This document shows, one piece after another, positions 21,940 through 34,289 of a stretch of DNA of 64,000 bases (position 1 is the first letter of the stretch; each line of letters begins with the position of its first letter). The DNA lies in the NCBI GenBank assembly GCA_003049465.1, contig PYSS01000020.1:1-64000 (forward strand), in the 5' to 3' direction. This DNA is from Magnaporthiopsis rhizophila (lineage: Eukaryota; Ascomycota; Sordariomycetes; Magnaporthales; Magnaporthaceae). The position numbers and the translations under genes are program-made. Below the pieces are notes generated by a model. The model made no database searches, was not told where the DNA came from, and worked only from the letters and a program-made list of their open reading frames with translations.

Positions 21940-24900
21940 CTAGATGTACCACATGGTACCCAGGAAGTGCTCGACGTTGACATTGTAGGCAGAGCCCACA
22001 GAGCCGACAGGGAGCAGGGGTACCGATTCCATGCGGCGGCCGTGCTGGCTCTCAGAGTCCTCACCCTTGGCAAAGATGCCAGGGGCCTGGCGCGTCTTGG
22101 GGTCCTTCTGAGAGGAGTTCGCGTTCTCATGGCTGCGGCCTCGGTTGCTAGCGAGGTGCGCATAGTAGATGGCCGGGTGCAGAGACACTGGCGTTGTCGA
22201 GCGCGCGTACTGGTAGCACTGCTGGTAGATCATCTTCTGCAGCTCGTCGGGCGAGAGCTTGACTTCGTCGTGGATTATGTGGTAGTGTACGGGACGAGCA
22301 GTACCCTGGATGGCCACGTGCGAGCAGAGGTAGAAGTCGTAGTGGAATGGATGAGTGACCTCGCGCTCAACCACAGTGCCCGGAAGAGGGTTGCCGTTCC
22401 GGTCGCCGGCGCCATTCTCGCGCGGGAAAAAGCGGATGTGGTGACGCTTGGTCGCGACGATGACGGTGATCTTGGGGCTGACACTACCAAGCTTCTGGAC
22501 GATCTTCCGCACTTCCTCCACCTCCAACTCCAGGACATGGGAGAACATGCCCTCCGAGACACCGTCGCGGAAGTAGAAGATGTGCTCGGGCGCGCTCCGG
22601 TGGATCTTGCACCAGCGCGTGATCAGAGGGGTAATCATGCTGTTGACGTTCGCCGGCAAAAGGATCTCGACGCGGTGGCCGTTGGTTTCGACAGCCGCGG
22701 CGTACCGAGCAGCATCCCGGTCCATCGATACGGTAATAGCAGCCATCGATGCCTGGAGTGAGCCCGGGCTGGCATGGGAGACGTCCACGCCAATCATCAT
22801 GGTGGGCTTCTTGAAGCCCGAAGTCGTCAGCCTGCAGGTCTGGCCGCCAAGTTTGGCGTTGACCTTCATGGCCACGTTGGTGCAGTATTGGGCCTGGTTC
22901 TTCTTGACGTGGGCGGCCTGCAGGCACTGGGAAACGATGCCGTAGCGGCAGTCGGCCGACTTCTTGATGCGCTCATAGTTGAGAATCGATTTGTCGCGCA
23001 GAATGAAGAAGAGCATCTGGGGATGCATCTTGTTGGCATTGCCCGTGGCATTGTACGCCTGCTCGACCATGGAGCCGACGTTCATGTTGTTGGAGCTGTA
23101 GGCCAAGTAGACCGGCTGGGCCTTGGCGTGCACCTTGCCGCCGTGGCTCTGGAAGACTCGCAAAAAATTCTTCATGAAGGCCTCGACAGAAGCCTTGTCG
23201 GCGCCGTTGTCCAGCACCACCACTCCAAACGACTGCAAGACCATTTTGTTGGATTCAGAGAAGACCTTGCCTCGCAGGTCCCAACGACCGGAGACGCCAG
23301 GGTTGATGGTGCTGCCCTGGTACTGCAGCTCCGGGTTGGGAATGACGCGGGCAGGAACCGACGCCATCTGCGGGGAGATCTTGATGCCGAAGGCGTTGAG
23401 CCAGCGATCCTTGGCCCAACCAAGCTCGTTGACATTCTTCATGATGTCTTGGCTCCGCTCCTTGGGACGGGTGACGGCGAACTTGATCATCCGCGAGGTC
23501 TGATCGGGGTCTAGCTTGAAGGGGTAGCGCTGGAAGAGCTCAGGAGTGCAGACCTCCAGGGGGAAGACGCCTGCACGAGTCGTCTCGATGAGCGGGAGTC
23601 GCCAGTGCTGGAGGCGGATGTTGTACTGCTTCATGAAGTGCTCAAAAACAGTGGTGACCTCGCCCGACTTCTTGGTGAACTTGAAGGTCTTGGAGTTGGC
23701 GCCCTTCGGTCCGCAGGAGGGGTCGAAGACAAACCGCTTGACGCAGTATGTCTTCTGGTCCGCCATCTTGCCGCGATGGCCGACGAAGAACCGAATCTTG
23801 TGCAGCTTTCGCAGAGCGCGGAAGGCCTCGGAGGGCATCAGGATGTCGCCACCCTTGCTATCCTTCTCGAGCGAAGGCTCGAGAAGGTCTGGAAGACGCG
23901 TCATGCTCTGATTGGACCAGCGGCGGTCGACTGCACCTAGGTAGTTGCGGACTAGATCCTCGAAGCGCTGAGAGCTCCAAAAACAAGTGTTCGCCACATC
24001 GACGTTGACTCCAAGACCCAGGCGGCCCTCCTGGATAGACTGAGACATACGCATGGAAGCAAACGTTCCCTTGAGCATCTCAACGATAGAGTCTCCCATG
24101 GGGGTGGGGTTGGCAGTCTTGGAATAGAAATTGCGCTTGATGGCCAGCATGCTCTCCGATGGCCCCTGGCGCATGACGTGGTCGAGGAAGTTCATGCATT
24201 CCAGGACCGAGTTGTCCCACTCCATCTTGCCCAGGAGGTAGTGCTGAAGGGCCTCCATGCGAATCTTGCCGACTTGCCTCATGGTGAACATGAAGAGATT
24301 CTTCTTGTCCTCGCGCTCTCCACGGCCGTACTCGGCGTCAAGATCGAGCTGCTTCTTGATGTCGATGTTGCTAACACTGGACCACGCTAGGCTGCGACCA
24401 TCGTAGATGATGGGCGCTTTGACCTGATCGAGCAGCTTCTTGATCGTGGGGGAATTGTAGCACTTGCGCGCGACGATGTCTGGCTTCAATGTGCCACCGC
24501 CGATGGAGACCTAAACAAGGCGGAAACGTGAGTATATATCATGACGGCCAGGCGATTTTGACGTAATGACATCGGGTGAGCGCGAGAGATAACTTACGTC
24601 GTAGAGAAAGATGTCCTTGTTGGAGACGGCCTGCAGAGGGAAGAAGTTCACGCAAATGTTGATCTTCTTTCCAATGCTGCCCATGCCGGGGCGACGGGGG
24701 AATGGGGTCTTGAGCTTCTCGACATAGGCCTCAGCGGGCAGGTCGAGGTTCTTGTTCCACTGCTTGTCACTAACAAGACGGTGGTCCTTCATCGGGTCGC
24801 GCTCCTTGGCAGGATCACGGCCGACAGCAGCATCGGCGTTGGCCCAGCCAGAGGCCGGGGCAGGACGGTTGCCACCTCCGCCGTCACTAGGCGGGCCAGA

Positions 24901-25101
24901 CTTTCCGGCATCACTAGGAGCCTTGGAGCCCTGGGACTTGGGAGCCTCGCTCGGAGGACGAGAGCTACGTCCTGACTGACCGCTGTGGGCAGATCCAGTG
25001 TTCGACTGGACTGACGTGCTGCGGCGGTGCGAGCCCTGATCATCTCCGGGGCCGTCCACGTTGAAGTTGGGCACCTGAAGGTGCGTGTTGTGTCCGGCCA
25101 T
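21940..25101 (-). CDS. Argonaute (PAZ-PIWI), slicer tetrad intact
   Basis: Two exons (25101-24598, 24510-21940) separated by an 87-nt GT-AG intron give 1024 residues. I use the ATG at 25101 (MAGHNTHLQVPNF), the first ATG in the frame. Residues about 10-95 are a Ser/Pro/Gly-rich disordered extension; the N domain begins around residue 120, followed by linker, PAZ, MID and PIWI. The junction restores LYDVSIGGGTLKPDIVARKC. The PIWI catalytic residues appear as Asp744 (MIGVDVSHASPGS), Glu783 (HRVEILLPANV), Asp817 (YFRDGVSEGMF) and His953 (YYAHLASNRGRSHE), so cleavage activity is expected. It belongs with the QDE-2/SMS-2 type of fungal Argonautes acting in RNA silencing. Which paralogue it is cannot be settled without a tree. 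The upstream DNA is unusually long and pyrimidine-rich and may hold a spliced leader. Confidence 0.95.
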
Positions 25102-28100
25102 GTTGCGCGGTCTGAAGCAGTTCACGGTCAGCCGACCGATAGTTGTACGAGATAAAAATGATGAGGCGCTCGAGGGCTGAGGGGAGAACAGTTGTTGACC
25201 GTAGCCTGGTGGGCTGATGTCAAAGGCCGCTACTGGGTAAAGAATATGTCTCGAATTGTGCGGCGGACTTGCAGGATGGCGATTGAAGTACCTAGTTGCT
25301 CGAGCGCAGCAGATGGGCGAACGGAATTTGCTGCTTCTCTGAGAAGCGCCGACGTTGCAGATGAACCCGACGATGACAGAGAAGAGTGTTTGGTGTTATC
25401 TGTCCCCAGTTCCAGATGTTGATTAGCTTGACCAGTTTGGAGACTGGAGTTTTCTGGGAAGAGCGAGTTGAATAGGGTTGGCCAAGACTTGTGGGCGTGA
25501 GAGAATATCTCGGATAATCTCTCGTGCTATGCAGAGGAATATGGAAGAAAGAAGAAGGGTAGAAATGGATCGAGGGAGGAGGAGCTTGGGTTTATGTGCT
25601 CAACGGTGGGAGGAAAGGCTGGAAGATCGAGACTGTGCTTGCTTTTCAAACTGGTGTTCTTGCAACCTCTGACGAGGTATGACGGCGGAACAAGGTGACT
25701 ACAGTTGGTATGGGGAATTCGTGTTTGTGGTAAGTGACTCTTTGTTTAAGATACCAGAAGCCGATATCTGGAATCCGACCATCAAGTTTGTGAACGGGCT
25801 GGGTTTGGTTTGCTGGAAAAGTTGTGGAGGAGAGAATTTGTAAAGCTGTTCAGTAAAAGCGGCAAGCGTGCCGAGTACGAACCGAGAGCGTCAAGCAATA
25901 GACAGGCGCCGAGGGATAGATGAACAGCTGGTGATATCGAGCGGGTAGAGTGGTGGTAGAAAGCAGGTAATCTCGAAGAAGGAGGAGATTTATGCGAGTA
26001 GTGATGAGTGGTGGAGGTAGAAGGGTAGGTAGGAGAGTGACAGAGAGTGGAAGTACCTAGTGCTAGGTGGTAGAGAGAGTTAAGGTATGCTAGGTAGTAG
26101 AGGACGTTGGAGCAGTTGAGGAAGAAAGTATTTGAGGTGAAGAATAGGTAGAGCTCCAAGATCTGAGGCTTAAGAGGTAGGATATGATGGCAGGTGGTTT
26201 TGGGCGTAGTGAGTGCTGAGAATAACGAAGCGAGGACTGCAAAGAAGAGGGCACCCGGGGAGACGGCGTCGAGACGGAAGTCAAGATTCGGCTCACCTTG
26301 AAAGGTTGACGGTCAGTCTTGATGGCTCGCTGAAGTAGCTGCCGAGAAGTTAGCCTGCGAGCCCTTGCGAGTTGTCGAGATGCGGAAGGTGGACGCAGTG
26401 ACAACGCAGAAGACCGGGTAATCTAGGCTTCAAGGGTGATGATGAAGAGGGAAGGTGATACTTGCAGGTCTTGGTGAACAACTTGAAGGCTAGAGGGAAT
26501 TGCGGTCCTGAGAGGAAGCAGTGGTTGTGGAAGTGGAAAGGTTTAGTCGAGGTGGGTGTAGAAGGCTAAGAAGAGACAGGCTAAATAGTAAAAAAAAACT
26601 GGGGTCCGTAAAGCCGGTAGTGGGGAGATTTGGGAAGGGAAGGTGTAGTCGGTATCAGGATCCGGGCTGGCTTTGCGGCCTGTTGAACTGAGATAGAGGT
26701 GTTCGTAGGCCGGGCGCCGTAAGTGTGTAGGAGTCGGGCTTGACGGAGCAGAGATGGCGGCGATGCCAGGTCGGCCGCGTCGGGTAGCGTGTACCAAGGA
26801 CGCGTCCCAAGAGCAAGGGCAGGAAGGGAATCTGTAGCTCACCTTGATGCCTCGTTCTCCTAACGATACTCGACGACAGCAGACCGCGTGGCTCCGTCTA
26901 GCTATCGCCGTGTGTTCTGTGTAGGAGTACGGGAGAGGGCCTGCGTGCTGGTGATTCCGCAGACGCGTTTGAAGGTGAGGTGTCGGGTGTGGGGAAGGAG
27001 AGAAAATCTGGGGAGGAGGAAAATTGGAACAGAAGGGGGAGAATCACCCAAGCACCGACAGCCGGCAAGAGGTTATGACGTAGTACTCGTCGGGGCAGGC
27101 GCAGGACGGACAACGGCAGGAGCATCCCAGGAAGGGCGGTGAAATTTTCGGAGTCAAGACCGGAGAGTCCGCGTTTGTGGATTTGGCTGCCGGCAGATGC
27201 AGGTGGCAAAACGGCTGGAGAGTACGGATGGGGAGGAATACGCGAGTACGTCACTTTTTGCCGTCTACTCCGGGCGGTATCGGAGCAAAGCTTGGATGGA
27301 CCTAGGGCGGCGGGCAGGAATAAAAGACTCGGACGCGACTGCCCGTAGGCGGCGAGGCTGACTTGGCTCTAGCTGGGGCCGACGACGCGTCAACACCCCT
27401 CGTGCTCGCATTATCTGGCACACGGGAAGCCATAGAGGGTGAACGCCAAGTCCCAAACTCCCAGCTTGTTATCTAGTTGGTGCCCAACACGCATCTGAAG
27501 GCTTGTCTACATAGGAAGCAAACGGTCCCAAAGGCAGCTTGCAAGCGGACTGGGCATCGATGCGTCTTACATCTCGCTGCTACCCGCCAGTCGCCGATGG
27601 CCGGAACTTGGGAATATCCTAGACGCAGCTGCAAAGGGAGTAATCATAGAAAAAGCAAACATGTTTGATATCACGGGGAGATACGATTAGGAGGACGATC
27701 CTGGCTATAAGCTCGCACACATATGGGGGAGTCAAAAAGGAGCGGAGGCTGGAGGTATGGCGGTCGAAACTACGTGTGATATTGGGGGCTGGCAAACGGG
27801 GTGAGGTGATGCCGCGCATCCGCGATCGGAATAAAAAAAGAATTTCTTGGCTCTGGCTTCGGATACATGCATACCTAGGTATCCAGTCAGGCGCATGATT
27901 GTCCGTTTTGCTAGAGCCTGATCCTGAACCAGAGGTGACCAGCATCATGGAACTCATGTGTTGATGCATATGGAGAAAACATCTCCGGCCGTACCAAGCC
28001 AGGACTCACATAGGTACAGGTGCGGGTTATGCTTTGAAAAATGCCACCAGCAATGACAAGAGGAGTGGACGTTTACTAGCAAGAAGATCTTATGGGAGAG

Positions 28101-28735
28101 AATACGCAAAAGCAAACGGAGAAAATATACGGAGATGGAAACAGTTGGAATGAGAGAGGAAGAAACACAACGAACACGGGAGGTAATAAGATGCTAGAAT
28201 AATGCCCCGCGCGAGTTGAGATGCAGCAATCCACATCAAAAGGCACCATGCAAGCTTCTTGTCTTGTCCGGAACCCTCTTCTAGGAACCATATTCATATG
28301 TGGCAATCGAATCATGTCAATCGACTCAAAAGCATTAGATGAAGACTGTATTCAACTATCTGCTCGTCTGGTTAAGCCAGATCTGTTCATAAAGAAGGAG
28401 GTGCCACATCTGTTCTTCTGAGTCGCCGAAAAATAATCCGCCGAACCGTGATGTTCCGGCTTAGCAAGCTACCTAGGGCAGGTTAGGTGGCTGAATGTCC
28501 GACGTATTTGTGACCACCGCGAGAGGTAATAGACGGAGGGAAAGTGAATGAATGCCCTGAATATTGCTACAGAAAAAAGCGTGGAATATGAAAACGTGAT
28601 CCTCGGAAGATATAAGGCGCCTGGGTGATTATGGGAGAGGAGAGATGTATAGCGCTGAAAGATATACCTAGATGTACCTAGATATATGATGCGGTACTTC
28701 GGAGGTGGTGTCCCCAATGGCGTCTACCAGTGCAT
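25102..28735 (-). promoter_or_regulatory. Long pyrimidine-rich region upstream of Argonaute, possible spliced 5' leader
   Basis: On the minus strand much of 25102-26900 is rich in C and T, as fungal promoters and leaders often are. Two identical donor-like sites CAAG|GTGAGC occur, with the GT at 26842-26841 and at 26296-26295. An acceptor-like TTCCTCTCAG lies between them near 26511. The open frames here are low-complexity and I do not call them genes. The far part (27300-28735) should include the RNA14 3' UTR. No known cis element was recognised. Confidence 0.35.
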
Positions 28736-31700
28736 CTAATATCGGTAGTTTCCGTAGGGCGGCTGCGGTTGCTGAGGTGGGGGCTGCTGGTACAGCTGCT
28801 GTGGCGGCGGTGCCCCGTAGCCATGGGCAGGTGCTCCTGCTCCGTACGGAAGTTGGGCTGCCGGCGGCCACGCACCCGTGGGCGGGTTCTCGTAGCCCTG
28901 GGGCGGTGGCGCATACGACTGCACCGGCGGCGGCTCATACGAGTCACGCGACGCCGGTCGTTGCTGGTACGTGGCAGAGGCAGAGTTTAACTGTCTCCTC
29001 GCCTCACTAAATGGGCTATTGGTGCGGCCTATGAGGTTCGGCGAGTCACGGCCCTGGTGGTGATGCCCGTACGAGGCGTAGTCGGATGACACCTGACGTC
29101 CATGGTGCTGGCGTGGTGGGCCTTTATCCTGACGGGCCTTCCATGCGGGGTAGTCGGGCACGTGTGTGTCTCGAAGCATGTCCATAACCCGTGTCGAGCT
29201 CAACCTCGACGTGTTGTAAGACTCGGCGTTGGGCAGCTGGCTCAACAGAAATGTGATATCGCGTGGGATGGCGGGCGGGGCAGCGCTATACGATGATGAG
29301 CCCGTGTTCCCATGTCCGTGGCCGTGGCCGTGCATCCTACGCTGGTTCTCCAGTCGCCGCCCGGCGGCTCCCTTGAGCGGCGACTCGGCCCTCTGGAAAT
29401 CCCGCTGGTCTCGATCTCGGTCCCTGTCCCGATCCCCGCGCTGTATTTTCTTGGGGGGCGGGTTGGAGTCGTCAAAGTCGTCGACAGGGAATGGACGCTT
29501 CGGGGAGTTGGTTACCTGCAAGAACTGGGGCCGGGGACTGTTGAGCTGCCGCGGGCCGCCGGGACTACCTGGGCCTGGCAGATTTGTCTCAATCGACGGC
29601 ATCAGAAGCTTGGGTCGTAGTTGGGCCGCCGGTGAAACGATGATCCGGGCGGCGATCGGATCGAACCTATCAGTCACAAATCGCGCGCTGAAGTGAGCAA
29701 GCTGCGGGTCTTCGGGGAACAGCTCGGCCATCCGCTTCTCCAGCTTGGCTGTCTGAGAAAGCTCGCCGAATCTAGACTCGTACTGATGGAAGTACGAGTA
29801 CAGCGGCTTCGCCTTGTGGACCGAGGCCGGTTGTTGTGTGAGCCTGTTGACGCAAGTTTCAAACACAACTCTGGCATCTGTGCGGTTGGGTGTGTTAGCT
29901 AAGGTGATGGTGCCAGATATGGCAGCATAGCAGTTATAGCCTGCTTAACAGGGGTCTCAACAGGGAAATGAGGCTTACTCGTCGTGTCGTCCTTGGCGTG
30001 GAGGTACTTGAGATACTCCAGCATGAAGTACTCGTCCTCCGGGAAGAGCCGGGCGCCGCGCTCCAGAATCTTGCCGCCGGATGGATCCTTGTAGACCGTC
30101 CACTCTAACTGGGCCATGGCAATGTAGACGTCGCTCGTCAGACGGCCGCGCTGTCGGGCCTCGGTGAAAACTTGTCGCATGCCGCCCAGCGGGGCCCCCG
30201 GGGTTCCCTTGCCCTGAATGCGGCGCATGGCACGGGCGAGCGCGATCCATACAAAGGAAACGGTACGGGCAAGCAACTCCGTCTGAGCGGCGAAGCCCTT
30301 CTCGAGCGCAGAGATCTTCTCCTGGTTCTCGTCGGGCTGCGGTTTCTCGGTGGATGGTTCGCCGTCGTCGTCGTCTTCGGACTTCTGTGCTGGCACGGCT
30401 TGCGGCGCACTCTCCCGAATCTTGGCGATCTCGGCCTTTTCACGCTCCTTGAGCGACTTGATTTGTGCGTAGAGCGTGTCGAGGACCTTGCTGTACGGGG
30501 CTTTGACTGCGTTGCCCCGGGCAATCTTGGCCTCGTCGCCCTCGCCGATCGGGTGCGTCGTCTCGATGCGGTCGGCATGTTTCAGAGCGAGAAGCACGCT
30601 CTCCGGGTTAGCCTCAATCGCTTCGGTGAGCAAAGCCAGGCCAGCTTCTTTGCCGTTCAGAACCATGCCATTCTCGAAGCACCACTCTGCCGCATCTACC
30701 CATATCTCGGGGCAAAACCGCAGTGCCATGATCGCTTGGCGGTAGGTGTAGAGAATACGCTTCTTCAACAGCTCGGGCTCGTCGTTCGCCAAATCCAAGG
30801 GGTCTTCTCTCTCCCATTTGATCCAGCGTTTCCATATCTCCAGCTGCTCGGCAAACTCGACGTCGCCTTCGAATCCCGGAACCGGCGGTAGACGGGGGAG
30901 GTTTGAGCGGACGAGGTTTCGAGTGATGTTGTCGAGTGCCGTGTTGGCGCTCTTGGCAGTCATGTACGCTGGAGAGCGCTCGTTTAGAAACTTCCTTCCT
31001 GTCGTGGGGTTCAGGCCCTTCTCGAATTGATCATACTCCCTCCATAGTGAGTTGACGTTAGAAATGGGCACGCAGACAGCACGCTGGAACGTCTTGCGCA
31101 GCTGGTCCATCTTTTGTTGATCCTGCCAGGCAGAGCCGCCGATAACGCCAGGTGCCAAGCGGATGAACTGGATGTAGTCGTTCCATATCTTCCCCGAATC
31201 CTTGTCGATGCCAACGTTGTCGATGACGAATTCGTACGCCTGCGTAACCACCTTGCGCGCCTGGCCGCTTGGGTCGTTCAGATCGTTTCGGCGGCGGATA
31301 TAGTCGAGATAGACGGTCCAGAGCTGCACGTTCGGAACCGACATGAGAGATTTCCCAAACAGGGCCTCGGCTTCGACAAAGTTGCCATCGTTCAGTTCCA
31401 TCTCAAGATATTTGACCCACATGTCGGCCTAAGAGGAGATAGATGGCTAGCATTAGCCTACTGGTGCGCAATCGAAACTTGTCAGTCCAAAACTGTAATG
31501 GCGAGTCACTTACAGCATGAGGGAATATCGCGAGGAAGCGCTCGTAAACGCCGCGGGTCTCCTGGATGTTGTTGCGCTGGTGATATGCGGCCACGAGGGA
31601 CAGCCAGGCGTCCATCGCTCCTCGCGGGTCTTCCTTGACCCGGAGCTCTAGGGCGGCGATGGGATCATATGACATGACTGGAGGCACAACATTGGCATGG

Positions 31701-32167
31701 CTCGGCTTTGGGCCATCAAGGTCGGCACCGGCCTGGGCAAATTGGGTAGCGGCGGGCGAAGATGCCTTCTGCGCGTCGCCGTTGTGGGCTTGGGCAGGTG
31801 ACTTGGGGGACGATTTTGTAGCAGTCGGCTGGACACTGGGAGCGGACGCTTCCTCGTTCTCAGAATCATCGGAGTCTCCCACTAGGAAGCCACCGGCGGT
31901 CTTGCGCTTCTTTCCAACCGGCTGAGGGGAAGGTTTCAACTGCTTATGATCAAGGCCAGTGACGGCGCCAGCGAGGGAGACAGATTCGGGATCATAATCG
32001 GCCGCATCTTCGGAATCACCGTTGGCAACAGAGGCAGCTTGAAGCTGTTGATTTGAATCATTGCTGTCGCTATCCTGCGTGGCCGACTGAGGCTCGTCCG
32101 GCCCATCATCATCGCCATCTTTACTCCAGCCCAGGTCAGGTTGAGCTTCGGGGTCGTAGTCCGCCAT
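28736..32167 (-). CDS. RNA14: mRNA 3'-end processing factor Rna14 (CstF-77 homologue)
   Basis: Three exons (32167-31514, 31428-29979, 29877-28736) join to 1081 residues. The introns are 85 and 101 nt. The N-terminal 170 residues are acidic and disordered. The HAT-repeat (half-a-TPR) Suf domain follows, with DPIAALELRVKEDPRGAMDAW, VYERFLAIFPHAADMWVKYLE across junction 1, and AKDDTTNARVVFETCVNRLT across junction 2. Residues about 911-943 (ITFLLSQLPNAESYN) fit the C-terminal monkeytail that binds Rna15 (CstF-64). Then comes a Pro/Gln/Tyr/Gly-rich low-complexity tail. An RD-repeat and an HG-repeat sit just before the monkeytail. The protein is a core subunit of cleavage factor IA, nuclear, essential in yeast. 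It is longer than yeast Rna14 (677 residues) because of the disordered ends, as usual in filamentous fungi. Confidence 0.94.
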
Positions 32168-33177
32168 GACGTCGGCTGTTTGCGCGGATCCGTCAAAGGC
32201 CGGCCACGGGAAGAGATAGCAAAGGACAGGAGGACTCGGAATAGGAAGGGTCAAGGTATGGATAGTAGATGGATTCGGCGCTGTTGAGGTTGGTTCGTTG
32301 CGACAGGTCAGTTGGTGCTCACGGCTGAGAACAAGCAGCTGGCTGGTAGCATGGTGGAGGCTCTGGAATACCTTAACAATGCGACCGGAACCCCAGTCGC
32401 CGGATTACGCTTTAGCAGTTTGATCCTCAAAGGATCTCCTGCGGAAAGGGAAAAAAATGAATGCTGATGAAAAGCGCGACGAGAGCGTACGGTTAGCTGG
32501 CACAAAGAACACCCTGACCAACTGGAGGGTGGCCTTGTCTTCCTTGCACCGCGCTTGCTGGTGTTGGAGCAAGCAATCGGCGACAAGGAATGGATTGCCA
32601 TGTAGCGAGTGGTAGGGGCCGCTCTATTTTTTTCCGCGCTTGGCCCGAACCGGAGATGGGGAGCAACAGTACAGTGCAATTTCCCCAGCTTTTCAACAAC
32701 TCCAGCCACGCGCACGCGCCACTCTTGATTGCGACAAAGCTGGACAAGCGCCCCACAAGAACCGTGGTCGCGCCTGCCCGTCTAGGCCGCCGTTGATAGG
32801 GCGGTGGTTCCAGGACATGAGAAGCCGTGCAGACCGCCGCCGCGGGGCAGGCACCCTTGCCACACAAATATCGCGTTGGCTGAGACCACTCAACGCGTCC
32901 CTGGTCCCAGCCAAATCTCGACGCCGACAAGCTAATCCACAACGACTGGAGCCACTTCGCCCAAAAGGCAGCCCCTCTCGTCGCACGTAGCAACGACGGG
33001 CGCAATCTCTAGCAATTCAAATATCCAGATCGCGGACCATCCCACAACATTCTCCCATAACTGCAGCTGCGAACTACCACGTGCTTGTGCTACTCCCATT
33101 TTTGAGGTTTTCCTCGTCTCCCTCTGCAATCTCGGCCTCGCCACCGACCGCCGCCTCGCCTTCACCGCGTCGTCAAA
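32168..33177. promoter_or_regulatory. Divergent promoter region, RNA14 / ASF1
   Basis: A 1.0-kb region between two divergently transcribed genes, expected to hold both promoters and leaders. The ASF1 side ends in a pyrimidine-rich leader and TCAAAATG at the start codon. No specific factor site was identified with confidence. Confidence 0.5.
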
Positions 33178-34289
33178 ATGTCTGTCGTTACCTTGCTCGG
33201 CGTTAATGTCCTGAACAACCCCGCCAAGTTCACGGACCCGTACCAGTTCGAGATCACGTTCGAGTGCCTCGAGCCCCTCGAGAAAGGTAAACTATCTGAC
33301 GCACGCGCCTCTCGCACGCGCCCGACCTTGCGAATAAGGCACTGACGGGCCTGGAAACGCCTAGATCTTGAGTGGAAGCTCACCTACGTCGGTTCTGCCA
33401 CCTCGTATGTCCAAAACTCTCTCGCACACCGCCAAATCATGTCTCCCGATTTACTTCTGCCTTGTTTCTGACACTTTCCACTGTAGTGACCAGTACGACC
33501 AGGAGCTCGACAGCCTCGATGTGGGCCCGATCCCTGTCGGTGTGAACAAATTTGTCTTCGAGGCGAGCGCGCCGGACACGAAGAGGATTCCAGATGCCGA
33601 GGTCCTTGGTGTCACTGTGATCCTCCTGACCTGCCGGTACGATGGTCGCGAGTTCGTCCGTGTTGGCTATTACGTCAACCATGAGTACGAGACGGAGGAG
33701 CTCAACGCGGACCCGCCGGCGAAGCCTATCATCGAGAAGGTTCGCCGCAACATTCTCTCGGAGAAGCCCCGCGTGACTAGGTTTGCGATCAAGTGGTATG
33801 TTATCACCCCGCCACATCAACACCCCCACACTCGGCGTTTTTTATCCCCCATTGTCCAGCTGTGACATGAGCTGACGCCTCTACAGGGACTCTGAGCTCA
33901 CTGCCCCCGCCGAGTTCCCGCCTGAACAGCCCGAGGCCGACCTCGCTGCGGACGAGGAGGAGTACGGTGCCGAGGAGTTGGCTGAAGAGGAGGAGGAGGC
34001 GGCTGCCGAGGCCAACGCTGAGGGCAGCGCCGCGGTCGCTGAGCCGGGTCAAGACGCCGAGATGGCCGGAGCCGAGACGGAGAACGCTGAGAATGGAGCT
34101 GCCGAGGAGGAGCTGTCCGACGACGAGGGCAGCGTTGACATCGAGGGCGAGAGCGACGAGGAGATCGAGGACGAGCTGGAGGGCGAGGTGGAGGGCGAGG
34201 CCGGTGCGGGCGACGCAGGCGATGCTATGGAGGTCGACACCGACTCCAAGCCTGCTCAAGCCGCCGCTCAGCCGGTCATGACCCACTGA
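33178..34289 (+). CDS. ASF1: Histone chaperone Asf1
   Basis: Four exons (33178-33286, 33365-33404, 33487-33795, 33887-34289) join to 286 residues. The first about 155 residues are the highly conserved Asf1 immunoglobulin-like core: MSVVTLLGVNVLNNPAKFTD, DLEWKLTYVGSATSDQYDQE across two junctions, VLGVTVILLTCRYDGREFVR, VGYYVNHEYETEELNADPP and RVTRFAIKWDSELTAP. The core binds the H3-H4 dimer and recruits it for replication-coupled and replication-independent nucleosome assembly and disassembly. From about residue 165 the tail is strongly acidic (Glu/Asp/Ala-rich), as in other fungal Asf1 proteins. The protein is nuclear. The start codon is unambiguous from the conserved N-terminus. Confidence 0.97.

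Noticed and set aside
25782..26159. 125-codon minus-strand frame upstream of Argonaute
   Set aside because: Its Ser/Leu/Pro/His/Tyr-rich product is what any pyrimidine-rich leader encodes; no domain is seen.
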